64,000 bases of DNA from an uncultured Flavobacteriaceae bacterium. GTDB taxonomy: Bacteria > Bacteroidota > Bacteroidia > Flavobacteriales > Flavobacteriaceae. Below, one piece after another: positions 46,594 through 55,301 of the stretch (position 1 is the first letter of the stretch; each line of letters starts with the position of its first letter). The notes under the pieces were generated by a model. The model saw only the letters and a list, made by a program, of their open reading frames with translations. It was not told the DNA's origin and searched no databases. The position numbers and the translations under genes are program-made. The DNA lies in the NCBI GenBank assembly GCA_937944485.1, contig CALDYU010000003.1, positions 124,001 through 188,000 on the forward strand. The letters are read 5' to 3'.

Positions 46594-47326
46594 GATCTAT
46601 TTGTACATTATGTAGCGGCAATTCTTTATTAAGGTAGGTCAATATTTCATATGCCGAAGGGGTATCTCCATGAATGCAATAGGTATCCGCAATTAGGTCA
46701 ATCATATCATTTTTAATGGTTTTAACCTTTTTTTCATTGACTATATTAAGAAGGTGTACGAGCACCTCAGGCGGGTTAACTAAAAGTGCATTCGGTAAAT
46801 TACGAGCGACTAACGATAAATCGCGGTTATAATTTCGATCACCAAAGGCTTCACGTTTAACCTTAAAACCTTGTTGTTTCGCTAATTCTTCAATTTCGGA
46901 TTTATAAGGTACATATAATAAAACTTTCGCTTTATAACCACTTATAGCATTTAAATAAACTTTTGCGACGACAGCATCTTTTGCAATATCATTATATAAT
47001 GCACCGTGTGCTTTTATATGATGCAAACGAACGCTTTCTTTTTTTGCGATGGATGTTATTACTTGAAGTTGTTTTTGAATACTAGCCTCGAGTTTTTGTT
47101 GCGTCATTGACATGCTCAGCCTACCAAAGTTTTTGCGGTCAGGATACGAAGGATGGGCTCCTACTCTAACCCTGTACTTTTTAGCCAATCGAATTACTTT
47201 TGCCATTGTCATTTCATTACCCGCATGACCTCCGCAAGCAATATTACATGATGAAATTAAAGGAAGTAATTGCGCTTCATTATCAATACCCTCGCCAACG
47301 TCGCAATTAATATCAATGCTATACAT
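46586..47326 (-). CDS. pxpA: 5-oxoprolinase subunit A (LamB/YcsF family)
   Basis: A 246-aa protein with the family start IDINCDVGEG, then SSCNIACGGHAGN, RVGAHPSYPDRKNFGR, HHIKAHGALYNDIA and the C-terminal DTYCIHGDTPSA. PxpA is thought to carry a metal-dependent, polysaccharide-deacetylase-like site for ring opening. It follows the transporter gene after 4 bp and overlaps pxpB by 8 bp, so all four genes form one operon. Confidence 0.93.
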   Translation of the reverse strand: MYSIDINCDVGEGIDNEAQLLPLISSCNIACGGHAGNEMTMAKVIRLAKKYRVRVGAHPSYPDRKNFGRLSMSMTQQKLEASIQKQLQVITSIAKKESVRLHHIKAHGALYNDIAKDAVVAKVYLNAISGYKAKVLLYVPYKSEIEELAKQQGFKVKREAFGDRNYNRDLSLVARNLPNALLVNPPEVLVHLLNIVNEKKVKTIKNDMIDLIADTYCIHGDTPSAYEILTYLNKELPLHNVQIDHD

Positions 47327-47330
47327 AGTT

Positions 47331-48524
47331 CTAGAATAAGCCGATAACCTTAAAGATACTCTTCAGGCCTAGAATTATAGCCAAGATTATAAAAATACTG
47401 CCAATTAAATTTTGAAAAGGCGTGTTTTTGTATTTCCCCATTACGGCTACTTTATTCACAACCCAAAGTAAAAAGACAGCTATACACGGTAATAATATAC
47501 CATTTGCTATTTGAGCAAACTTGATCACCTGAATAGGTTTAATATCAAAAGACATAAAGAAAACGCCAAGAGCCAAAATAATAAACCAAACCAATTTGAA
47601 TTTAAAATGTTTTAATCCAACGTTCCAACCAAGACAACTATTTACAACATAAGCTGCGGCAAGTGGCGCGGTAATAGCTGAAGTTACTCCAGCTGCAAAA
47701 AGTCCGATTCCCATAAAATATTTTGCTGTTTGACCATATAAGGGCTCCAAGCCTTTTGCCAAATCAAGAACAGAACTAATGTCATTCTCCTTAATGGTAG
47801 TTGCCGCTATGATAATCGCCATAGACACTAACCCTCCTAGAGCAATCGAAATATAGGTATCAGATTTAGCAGTTTGTAAGTCATCAACAGAATTCCACTT
47901 TTCTCGAACCAAAGAAGCATGCAAAAACAAATTATAAGGTACTACTGTTGTGCCCACTAAAGCAATAATCGTTAAAATACTTTCTGTTGGGACAGAAGGT
48001 ATAACGAGGCCTTTAATTATTTCTAAAACATTTGGCTTTGTAATTATGGCCGTCACAAGAAACGACAAGCTCATTATTAATACCAAAGAAACTAATACCC
48101 GCTCTATGGTTTTATAATTTCCTATATATAATAACGAAAAAGCACATAGACCAACGATCAAAGGGTAGTACGAACTATATGTACTACCAAATAAAGCCTC
48201 GAGACCCAAAGTGGCACCGCCAATATTACCAGCTTCGTATGCGGCATTGCCTATTACGATTGCTCCTAGAATAATACCAACAACAAGGTATTTAATTAGC
48301 GGCGTTTTTAATTCTTGTTTAATAACATCAGCCAGACCTTTTTGTGTTATAATTCCTAATCGGGCTGCCATTTCTTGTAATACTATGGTGGCTAATACTG
48401 AAAGTAGCATTGCCCATAACAGCGCATATCCAAACTGCACTCCTGCCAAAGTACAAGCGGTAACAGTACCGGGCCCTATAAATGCCGCAGCTACTAAAAC
48501 TCCTGGGCCAATTTTTTTAAACAT
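47331..48524 (-). CDS. Nramp-fold transporter lacking metal-binding motifs, first gene of the pxp operon
   Basis: A 397-aa membrane protein with about 11 transmembrane segments and clear Nramp homology (GPGVLVAAAF start, QEMAARLGIITQKGLADVI). In metal-transporting Nramps, TM1 has DPGN and TM6 has MPHN. Here TM1 reads GPGT (17-20) and TM6 VPYN (195-198), so the aspartate, asparagine, methionine and histidine at the metal site are all altered except the second asparagine. Position 4 bp before pxpA parallels B. subtilis ycsG beside ycsF. I infer uptake of 5-oxoproline or a related organic acid rather than manganese or iron. Confidence 0.85.
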   Translation of the reverse strand: MFKKIGPGVLVAAAFIGPGTVTACTLAGVQFGYALLWAMLLSVLATIVLQEMAARLGIITQKGLADVIKQELKTPLIKYLVVGIILGAIVIGNAAYEAGNIGGATLGLEALFGSTYSSYYPLIVGLCAFSLLYIGNYKTIERVLVSLVLIMSLSFLVTAIITKPNVLEIIKGLVIPSVPTESILTIIALVGTTVVPYNLFLHASLVREKWNSVDDLQTAKSDTYISIALGGLVSMAIIIAATTIKENDISSVLDLAKGLEPLYGQTAKYFMGIGLFAAGVTSAITAPLAAAYVVNSCLGWNVGLKHFKFKLVWFIILALGVFFMSFDIKPIQVIKFAQIANGILLPCIAVFLLWVVNKVAVMGKYKNTPFQNLIGSIFIILAIILGLKSIFKVIGLF

Positions 48525-48623
48525 GTTTAAAATTGGGATTTATTTCAGTAAATATAGTCCGTTCAAATGAATATAAGCTGTATTATTTTTTCAAAAACTC
48601 CAGGCTCATTTTAACAAATTTTG

Positions 48624-48658
48624 TGCAGTTCGTCTAAAAAAATGCAGTTCGTCTAAAA
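48624..48658. repeat. Pair of 16-bp direct repeats in the pxp/nuclease divergent region
   Basis: TGCAGTTCGTCTAAAA occurs at 48624-48639 and 48643-48658, a 19-bp period (about two helical turns). CAGTTCGT in each copy fits the loose half-site pattern of LytTR-type regulators. The pair lies 100 bp before the transporter gene (minus) and 84 bp before 48742 (plus). Confidence 0.7.
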
Positions 48659-48741
48659 GTAGTATGCCATACATCGAGATTATATAATAATTCAAAAAGG
48701 GCTTGGTTATACTAATCCCAAATCTAATTTAACCTACTTAA

Positions 48742-49185
48742 ATGACCTGTTTAGAATGTAACATACAACTCGGATATACTGACCATAAGCATTCGATGGA
48801 TTCTCTCGGACTTGAACTTTGCGATCAACATAGATCACGAATGGAAAAGCTCATTGAGCAAAATGGTACTCCCATTGAGGCTATACAGTTATACTACGGA
48901 TTAAAAGCCGCAGGGGTTAGTGCTATGTTGGAATGGTGGGACGGCAAAAAGTCAGTAGATATTGCTATTTCGCGTGTAAAACTAAATATAGAGATTGATT
49001 GTGAGTATCACATGATGACCCATGATCAAGCTATCAATGACTTAGAAGAGGCTATGCACTCTTTCAAGAATGGGTTTACCACCATACGCATTCCTCATGT
49101 GCTTATTAAGCATTATCTAAAGGAAACAGTACTTAATATTATTGGCATTATGGAAGGCCTACGTGCTAATATAAAAGCCATATAA
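48742..49185 (+). CDS. Zinc-finger plus DUF559-like nuclease-fold protein
   Basis: A 147-aa protein. The N-terminus has C3-x2-C6-x20-C27-x2-H30, a likely zinc-binding site. From residue 72 the text SVDIAISRVKLNIEIDCEYH follows the DUF559/Vsr-like endonuclease pattern: D73 then E84-x-D86 and H90, then a helix, then GFTTIRIPHVLI matching the final strand (VIRF.N.E). This suggests a small PD-(D/E)xK-type nuclease. The family call rests on my pattern reading; a neutral name is safer. A weak spacer (13 bp) separates it from the next membrane protein gene. Confidence 0.62.
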   Translation: MTCLECNIQLGYTDHKHSMDSLGLELCDQHRSRMEKLIEQNGTPIEAIQLYYGLKAAGVSAMLEWWDGKKSVDIAISRVKLNIEIDCEYHMMTHDQAINDLEEAMHSFKNGFTTIRIPHVLIKHYLKETVLNIIGIMEGLRANIKAI

Positions 49186-49198
49186 TTAAAATAAAGCT

Positions 49199-49762
49199 AT
49201 GTCGATATATAAAAAGATCTTAAAATTACCGCTGCGCATTTCATTGGCCGTTTTACTATCAGGAATATTGGCAAAAATGTTAGAATGGCCCTATGCCAAT
49301 GAAATAATTCTATATAGCTTTTCAACCATTGGCGTTCTATATGTCATTCGATTTTTCAATAAACGCGAAAAGCAGTTTGTCGACTATACCAAGCTCGTAC
49401 TCGTATCATTTTGGTCGATATATGGAATTTTCACGATACTCAAATTACCGTACACACTTTTCTTCTTAATCATAATGGCAATAACTTTTGTACTCTGGTT
49501 TGTTTTAGAAGGAACTGCCTATTTTCTTGATGAAGATCGCCGAGCCAAAAATAGCGTCGCTCAAATATTATGGAATTTTGCCCTAGTTATTGGAACGCTA
49601 GGGGTAATTTCAGGATGCCTTCTACGAATTTTGAATTGGGATTATGCGGTTCATTTGTTATCATTAGGAATAACTATTATTGCCGCGTACATTTTAAAAG
49701 ATGTATTTGTTCCCGAATCATCTAAAATTGATGAACATAACAACGAAGAATTTCAATTATAA
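49199..49762 (+). CDS. Multi-pass membrane protein, GldL-like in style, function unknown
   Basis: A 187-aa protein with five or so transmembrane segments: about 13-30, 33-50, 65-82, 85-108 and 122-167 in two spans. The alternating ILAKMLEWPYANEIIL and GCLLRILNWDYAVHLL motifs, a short K-[ML]-x-x-W-[PD]-Y-A pattern, appear twice and suggest an internal repeat. This motif resembles the membrane part of GldL (IMHWPGA...), but the cytoplasmic tail of GldL is missing. It is 13 bp from the nuclease-like gene and probably co-transcribed. Confidence 0.72.
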   Translation: MSIYKKILKLPLRISLAVLLSGILAKMLEWPYANEIILYSFSTIGVLYVIRFFNKREKQFVDYTKLVLVSFWSIYGIFTILKLPYTLFFLIIMAITFVLWFVLEGTAYFLDEDRRAKNSVAQILWNFALVIGTLGVISGCLLRILNWDYAVHLLSLGITIIAAYILKDVFVPESSKIDEHNNEEFQL

Positions 49763-49883
49763 GTTAATTCATCACACTACTACGACAAGCAACGTAACTA
49801 TTCGATGTTGCAAAACATAACTGTTTGCCTAGCCTTTTTAGTCCCTCTATCTTTATCATCAATCATGTCAAGACATTTTCAGA

Positions 49884-50291
49884 ATGCATAAATCATTCAT
49901 TGTTCTCTTATTTTCTTTATTCCTGGCATCACATTTTGTGGTTTCACAAGAAATTACTCCAATGAAACGAGTAATACATGCTCATGATTTGGCAATGGAT
50001 AAGATGCCTACTATAGTACATCTGGTCTCTCAACTACAGCCTAAAGCCGATACTACCGAAACTGGTCAATTACATGTAGCTGCTATTAAAGAATTAAAAG
50101 CTAGTAATAAAGCGATGATGCTTTGGATGCAAAATTTTGGAGAACGTTTCACTGCTGATGAAATGCTGAAAGATAGTCCCCTGTCTGAAAAAAAGCAACA
50201 ATGGCTTGTTGAGGAGCGAAAAAAAATTAAAGCGCTAAACAAGAAAATCGACGCTAGTATTTCTAAGGCTAATAAATTGTTACTTAAGTAA
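49884..50291 (+). CDS. Small exported helical protein of unknown function
   Basis: A 135-aa protein with signal peptide MHKSFIVLLFSLFLASHFVVSQ. The mature part is predicted all alpha, with a long helical or coiled-coil end (SEKKQQWLVEERKKIKALNKKIDASISKANKLL). There is no lipobox. I do not recognise a named domain. It stands alone between the membrane-protein gene and the Tat aminotransferase gene. Confidence 0.68.
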   Translation: MHKSFIVLLFSLFLASHFVVSQEITPMKRVIHAHDLAMDKMPTIVHLVSQLQPKADTTETGQLHVAAIKELKASNKAMMLWMQNFGERFTADEMLKDSPLSEKKQQWLVEERKKIKALNKKIDASISKANKLLLK

Positions 50292-50391
50292 ATTTTTACC
50301 TTTCCATTAGTTTTACATTTCGAACGTACTTACCACCGGCTTCAAATTCCTTCATATAATTTGTATCTTCTCACTTGAAAATACAAATACT

Positions 50392-51504
50392 ATGAATACT
50401 ATTGATCGTCGTAAATGGTTAAAAACTATAGGTTTATCAAGTGGCTTTGCCTTTGTTGGTGGCTTAGAAATGTTGGCCCGAGAAATGCCGCAACCATCAC
50501 ATGCGCCTAAAGGCCTAATCAAACTTAGTTCAAACGAAAATCCGTACGGTCCCTCAAAAAAAGTTCGTGAAGCTTTTGCAAATAGCTTTGATATAGCTTG
50601 TAGGTATCCTTTTGGTGTTTTAGGTGAGTTAACACAAATGATTGCCAAAAAGGAAGGGGTGACAAAAGATCATATAGTTATTTCAGGGGGATCTGGAGAA
50701 GGTCTATGTGCTGCTGGACTCACCTACGGAAGTGGAGGTAGTGAAATTATTGCTGCTGACCCCACTTTTCAACAATTATTACGTTATGCCGAAAATTTTG
50801 GCGCTTACATACATCGAGTTCGGGTTAACAAAGAAATGAATCACGATTTAGAGGCAATGGCTGATCGTGTAAACAATAAAACTGGGTTAATTTATATATG
50901 CAATCCAAATAATCCTACAGGTACTATTCTTGACAAAAATAAGCTGCGTAGTTTTATTACATCTGTTGATCATAAAGCAATAGTATTTAACGATGAGGCT
51001 TACTATGATTTTATTACCGAACCCGACTATCCGTCCATGGTAGAACTAGTAAAAGAGGGTCGCAATGTCATCGTCTCTAGAACATTTTCTAAAGTATATG
51101 GCATGGCCGGTATTCGAATTGGTTATATGGTTGCTAGACCCGATATTGCCAAACGTTTGAAAAAAAGTATCATGGCCAATACTAATATTCTTGCTATTCA
51201 AGGTGCTAAGGCAGCACTTCTAGATGATGATTTTTATAAATTCAGCCTTCTTAAGAATGTTGAAGGAAAAAATATTATTTATGACGCCTTAGATCGCCTC
51301 GGACTTGAATACCTAAAATCACACACTAATTTCGTTTTCTTCAAATCTGGTCGTCATATTGATACGCTTATTAGTGCTATGAAAAAGGAAAATGTGCAAA
51401 TTGGAAGACCCTTTCCTCCCTTTTTTGATTGGGCACGAATCAGTACTGGAAAAATTGAGGATATCTTGCATTTTACTAAAGCCCTTAAAAAAACACTTGG
51501 GTAA
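50392..51504 (+). CDS. Tat-exported class I/II aminotransferase, HisC-like
   Basis: A 370-aa PLP enzyme of fold type I. The N-terminus has DRRKWLKT followed by a hydrophobic stretch GLSSGFAFVGG, a twin-arginine signal with R6-R7. The catalytic part resembles histidinol-phosphate aminotransferase: SSNENPYGPS, NPNNPTGT (171-178), NDEAYYDF with D201 for the PLP ring nitrogen, and K234 in RTFSKVYGMAGIRIGY for the Schiff base. Tat export fits a cofactor-loaded folded enzyme. No histidine genes are nearby and the substrate is unknown. Confidence 0.87.
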   Translation: MNTIDRRKWLKTIGLSSGFAFVGGLEMLAREMPQPSHAPKGLIKLSSNENPYGPSKKVREAFANSFDIACRYPFGVLGELTQMIAKKEGVTKDHIVISGGSGEGLCAAGLTYGSGGSEIIAADPTFQQLLRYAENFGAYIHRVRVNKEMNHDLEAMADRVNNKTGLIYICNPNNPTGTILDKNKLRSFITSVDHKAIVFNDEAYYDFITEPDYPSMVELVKEGRNVIVSRTFSKVYGMAGIRIGYMVARPDIAKRLKKSIMANTNILAIQGAKAALLDDDFYKFSLLKNVEGKNIIYDALDRLGLEYLKSHTNFVFFKSGRHIDTLISAMKKENVQIGRPFPPFFDWARISTGKIEDILHFTKALKKTLG

Positions 51505-51615
51505 TAATACTAATTCACATTAATCCGCAGCTTACTACCTTACAATATGAAACAGTGTTTATCGTTTGATACCTAAGCAGCTAGCAGCCAGACCATAGCT
51601 GAATAACCAGAAATA

Positions 51616-52431
51616 ATGAAATATCTCATCATTCTTATTAGCATAACCTTCGTGTTACAGGCATCAGTTTTGAACGCTTCTGGCTTAAAAACTTATGATA
51701 GTAACTATCAAACCTATCTAAAATCGAAAATTGAAATAACTTATCCGAAAACAACAACAGTTTGGACCGCCCCTGGCAAAGTAAAATTAGAGTGGACAAC
51801 CAAGAATATATCAGATAAAAAAACGATAAAATTTTACCTCTCTAAAAACGATATGGTAGTTCAAGAACTCGGTATTTTCAGCAATACTAAATTCATTGAT
51901 AATATTACGCTTGATAGGGGTTTAGAATCTGGTGACAACTACCGCGTCATTGGTATTGAGCTTTTTCCTGATGACAAATTTAATGTGGCTAAATATGCCA
52001 CTCCATTTTTCACTATTAAAAAAGCCCCTCGCATTGCAAAGCCCATTACTCTTGAAAAATCAGAGCCCGCAGCGAAAAGAACAAATTTTGATGGTAGAAA
52101 TATTAATTATGTCGATGAGTTAACCGTTGCTAGTTCTAAAATTCGTGTCAGCCTATGGGATCACGGTCGCAAAGATGGAGACATTGTTTCTATTTATCTT
52201 AACGGCGTAGCCATCGTTTCAAAATACCATCTCGAATATCAAAAAAAGGTTTTTGACATTTCACTTGATACTACAAAGCCCAATGATCTTTTTCTTTACG
52301 CTCACAATTTAGGAAAGTTTCCACCAAATACGGTATCCATTGAAATTACTGATGGTCAGATTGCCGAAAATATTGTTTTGAACTCTGACTTGAAGAGTTG
52401 TGAAGCGGTGCTGATAAATGTAAGCAAGTAA
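51616..52431 (+). CDS. Secreted protein with Kre9/KNH-like domain and beta-sandwich C-terminus
   Basis: A 271-aa exported protein with signal peptide MKYLIILISITFVLQASVLNAS. Residues about 38-135 resemble a Kre9/KNH-type beta domain (ITYPKTTTVWTAPGKVKLEWTT ... GDNYRVIGI). Residues about 165-271 form a second beta domain with WDHGRKDGDIVSIYLNG, LYAHNLGKFPPNTVSIEITDG and NSDLKSCEAV, a module I know from other Flavobacteriia surface proteins and caspase-like proteins. No catalytic motif is visible. It stands alone. Confidence 0.75.
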   Translation: MKYLIILISITFVLQASVLNASGLKTYDSNYQTYLKSKIEITYPKTTTVWTAPGKVKLEWTTKNISDKKTIKFYLSKNDMVVQELGIFSNTKFIDNITLDRGLESGDNYRVIGIELFPDDKFNVAKYATPFFTIKKAPRIAKPITLEKSEPAAKRTNFDGRNINYVDELTVASSKIRVSLWDHGRKDGDIVSIYLNGVAIVSKYHLEYQKKVFDISLDTTKPNDLFLYAHNLGKFPPNTVSIEITDGQIAENIVLNSDLKSCEAVLINVSK

Positions 52432-52673
52432 ATTCGTCAAACAATACTTTTCCAAAAGGCCTTATTCTTAGCAAAATCAATATTTCTATAAATTCAGCTG
52501 TAATACAAACTAGATAAACAGTTCGTTTTCAAGGATATAATGTAATTCCTCTTTTTCATTTCACGGACAAAAAAACACTCTTCAACGGTTTTTATACCGC
52601 AAATCGAGTATTCGGTTCGTTCCTCGAATCAGAACTTTAATCATCTTCATCTACCCGTTTTATTATTAAACCC
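52432..52673. other. Gene-free upstream part of a 589-bp intergenic region
   Basis: No ORF is visible. It holds ACAGTTCGTTTTC at about 52518-52530, which shares CAGTTCGT with the direct repeats at 48624, and an imperfect GATTCG/CGAAT-type inverted segment near 52605-52630. Its promoter content is unclear. The rest of the interval to 53020 holds the small ORF and terminator listed next, then about 170 bp in which I see nothing. Confidence 0.5.
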
Positions 52674-52778
52674 ATGTTTATGGATAATAAAACTACTTTT
52701 AGTGATTATTTGGTTTACGGCTATTGTGCTTTATGTTTTATTTGGTCATTGTACCTCTTGTTTATTGCTGAGGTATAG
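52674..52778 (+). CDS. Candidate small membrane protein (34 aa)
   Basis: Short ORF MFMDNKTTFSDYLVYGY and onwards, with one hydrophobic segment (about 14-32, including CALCFIWSLYLLFIA) and stop TAG at 52776. An in-frame ATG at 52680 would give 32 aa. A strong terminator starts 30 bp after the stop, showing that a short transcript ends here. The ORF explains that transcript, but a non-coding RNA is possible. Confidence 0.5.
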   Translation: MFMDNKTTFSDYLVYGYCALCFIWSLYLLFIAEV

Positions 52779-52807
52779 CTACGATAATACTTTAAAGAAC
52801 TGAGTTT

Positions 52808-52848
52808 TAAAAGCTAAGAGGCATTGACTGTGCCCTCTTAGCTTTTTT
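52808..52848 (+). terminator. Intrinsic terminator after the small membrane ORF
   Basis: An 11-bp stem AAGCTAAGAGG/CCTCTTAGCTT with a 12-nt loop and a six-T run. A-rich flank on the other side. Confidence 0.88.
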
Positions 52849-53020
52849 GGTTCCATTTAGGCATTCTAGAACAAATTGTGGCGTCGGTTGTTTCTTTTTC
52901 TTGGCATAATGAAAGCCATGAAATTAGTACATTCATTTTTGCATTAATTGGATAACTTGTTATTTTTACGTAACTTAGAGTGATTAAGGTCCCCAATAGT
53001 GTTTAATTTATTATTTCATT

Positions 53021-53680
53021 ATGGAGAAAGAAGCCGCTAATCTTTCGTTACTCCCCCAAAATGCATTGATAAAAACTGGACATGTTGATCATGCTAACTG
53101 GAATTACAAGCCTGTGCTTGGAACAATTTCAGCTTCTCGTTTTAGACTTATTAAAAAACTACTTACTGAAAAACATGTCAATCGCCTATTAGAAATTGGA
53201 TATGGTAGTGGGGTGTTTTTGCCAGAGCTCAAAAGGCATGCTACTGATTTATTTGGTATCGATATTCATAATAAGGCCAAAGAAGTTTCTGATAAACTAG
53301 CTGCAGCTAATGTCAGCGCTGAACTTGTTTCGTCAGGCGCAGAAACGATGCCCTGGAATTCGAATTTTTTCGATATCATAGTTGCCGTAAGTGCCTTAGA
53401 ATTCGTCTCTGATTTAGATGCCGTTTGCCAAGAGGTCATACGTACTTTATCAGGAGATGGTCGTTTTATAATAGTTACTCCGAGTAAATCTGCAGTACTC
53501 GATTTCGGACTCAAAATTTTAACGGGCGTTAGCGCCAAAAAAGACTTTGCAAATCGAAGAGAGCTTATTTTGCCAACATTAAAGAAGTACTTTAATGTCA
53601 AACAAAAATTGACCTATCCAGAAAAGGCGTCTTCTCTATTCACTATATACACGGCATTAGAATTGACACCGAAAAACTAA
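53021..53680 (+). CDS. Class I SAM-dependent methyltransferase
   Basis: A 219-aa methyltransferase of the UbiE/Methyltransf_11 type. Motif I is LLEIGYGSGVFLPEL (about 48-60), the acidic residue follows in LFGIDIH, motif II/III region is FDIIVAVSALEFVSDL, and the post-motif GDGRFIIVTPS. The C-terminal part is rich in lysine with no membrane segment. The substrate is unknown: a quinone, lipid or small metabolite is possible. It ends 14 bp from convergent comM/yifB with no terminator between them. Confidence 0.85.
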   Translation: MEKEAANLSLLPQNALIKTGHVDHANWNYKPVLGTISASRFRLIKKLLTEKHVNRLLEIGYGSGVFLPELKRHATDLFGIDIHNKAKEVSDKLAAANVSAELVSSGAETMPWNSNFFDIIVAVSALEFVSDLDAVCQEVIRTLSGDGRFIIVTPSKSAVLDFGLKILTGVSAKKDFANRRELILPTLKKYFNVKQKLTYPEKASSLFTIYTALELTPKN

Positions 53681-53694
53681 GTATTATTAAAACG

Positions 53695-55230
53695 TTAACC
53701 CAACCACCCCTCACGGTCTAAACTTCGATACTGTATAGCCTCGCTAATATGGTCTCCACTAATACCCGTAGTATGCTCTAAATCGGCAATCGTACGAGCT
53801 ACTTTTAAGATTCGGTCATAGGCACGTGCCGAAAGATTCAAACGCTCCATAGCATTTTTAAGAAGTTGCTTTGAAACTTCGTCTAAGGCACAGAATTCTC
53901 GAATTTGCTTGGTATTCATTTGGGCGTTATAGTGTACAGTGTCCATACCAGAAAAACGCTTCGTTTGTATGCTCCTTGCAGCAGTAACTCTTTTTCGAAT
54001 AACCACACTTGATTCGCCTTTACGTTCTTCACTTAGTTTTTCAAAGGGTACGGGTGTTACCTCAATATGAATATCAATACGATCTAATAAGGGACCCGAT
54101 ATTTTACTTAAATAACGTTGCATCTCAGCAGGTGAAGACGAAACTGGAGCATCAGGGTCATTAAAATATCCACCAGGACTGGGATTCATGCTCGCAACTA
54201 GCATAAAACTACTCGGATAGGTTACTGTAAAACGCGCTCGCGAAATAGTAACCTCTCTATCTTCAAGCGGTTGCCGAAGAACCTCTAGTGCCCCCCTTTT
54301 AAATTCAGGCAATTCATCAAGAAATAAAACGCCATTATGTGATAACGAAATTTCTCCGGGTTGCGGGTAAGAACCGCCACCCACCAAAGCCACATCACTA
54401 ATGGTATGATGTGGGCTACGAAAAGGACGCTCATTCATCAAACCCGTGTTTTTAATCTTACCTACTACACTGTGAATTTTGGTCGTTTCAAGGGCTTCAT
54501 GTAAGGTCATCGGTGGTAAAATTGATGGTAATCGCTTTGCCAACATCGTTTTACCAGCACCGGGCGGACCAATGAGAATGACATTATGACCACCCGCTGC
54601 TGCTATTTCCATACACCTTTTGATACTCTCTTGCCCTTTTACATCTGAAAAATCGAATTCAGGGAAATCTAAACTTTTATAGAATTCTGCACGGGTATCA
54701 ATTACGATCTGTTCTAAGGGCGTGCCTTTATCAAAAAATGCAATCACTTCACTAATATTAGCGATGCCGTATACCTTTAAATTACCAACAACCGCCGCTT
54801 CTTTGGCATTTTCTAAGGGTAAAATGAACCCGTCAAAGCCTTCTTCTTGTGCTTTTATGGCAATAGGTAAAGCTCCCTTGATGGGTTGTAAGCTGCCATC
54901 TAAAGATAGCTCACCCATGATTACATACTTTTCAATGGACGCTGATTTAATTTGACCTGAGGCTGCTAAAATGCCTATAGCTAAAGTAAGATCGTAGGCA
55001 GAACCTTCTTTGCGTAAATCAGCAGGGGCTAGATTGAGTGTGATTTTTTTACCTGGTATCCGATATCCGTTATTTAATAAAGCTGCCGCAATACGATAAT
55101 TACTCTCTTTGATGGCATTATCAGGTAACCCAACTAAATGATAGCCAACGCCTTTATCTACATTCACCTCACAGGTTATCGTTTGAGCTTCTACGCCGAA
55201 GACGGCGCTGCCATATACTTTTGAAAGCAT
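53695..55230 (-). CDS. YifB/ComM family Mg-chelatase-like AAA+ ATPase
   Basis: A 511-aa AAA+ protein. The N-terminal Lon-like fold domain runs from [16 protein letters not shown] to about 165. Walker A is GPPGAGKT at about 216-223, Walker [10 protein letters not shown], with the Mg-chelatase signature and a C-terminal zinc- or helix-rich domain ([18 protein letters not shown]). In gamma-proteobacteria ComM is a hexameric branch-migration helicase in natural transformation; the wider family role in Bacteroidota is unproven. Length is normal. Confidence 0.92.
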   Translation of the reverse strand: MLSKVYGSAVFGVEAQTITCEVNVDKGVGYHLVGLPDNAIKESNYRIAAALLNNGYRIPGKKITLNLAPADLRKEGSAYDLTLAIGILAASGQIKSASIEKYVIMGELSLDGSLQPIKGALPIAIKAQEEGFDGFILPLENAKEAAVVGNLKVYGIANISEVIAFFDKGTPLEQIVIDTRAEFYKSLDFPEFDFSDVKGQESIKRCMEIAAAGGHNVILIGPPGAGKTMLAKRLPSILPPMTLHEALETTKIHSVVGKIKNTGLMNERPFRSPHHTISDVALVGGGSYPQPGEISLSHNGVLFLDELPEFKRGALEVLRQPLEDREVTISRARFTVTYPSSFMLVASMNPSPGGYFNDPDAPVSSSPAEMQRYLSKISGPLLDRIDIHIEVTPVPFEKLSEERKGESSVVIRKRVTAARSIQTKRFSGMDTVHYNAQMNTKQIREFCALDEVSKQLLKNAMERLNLSARAYDRILKVARTIADLEHTTGISGDHISEAIQYRSLDREGWLG

Positions 55231-55301
55231 GGTTCGTGTTTAAAAAACACTAAATGTAAGTAAAGATTTATATTTGGAAGTTATTTCTTACAAAATAAAT
55301 T

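Noticed and set aside
47331..48524. Manganese/iron Nramp transporter
   Set aside because: DPGN and MPHN metal motifs are absent.
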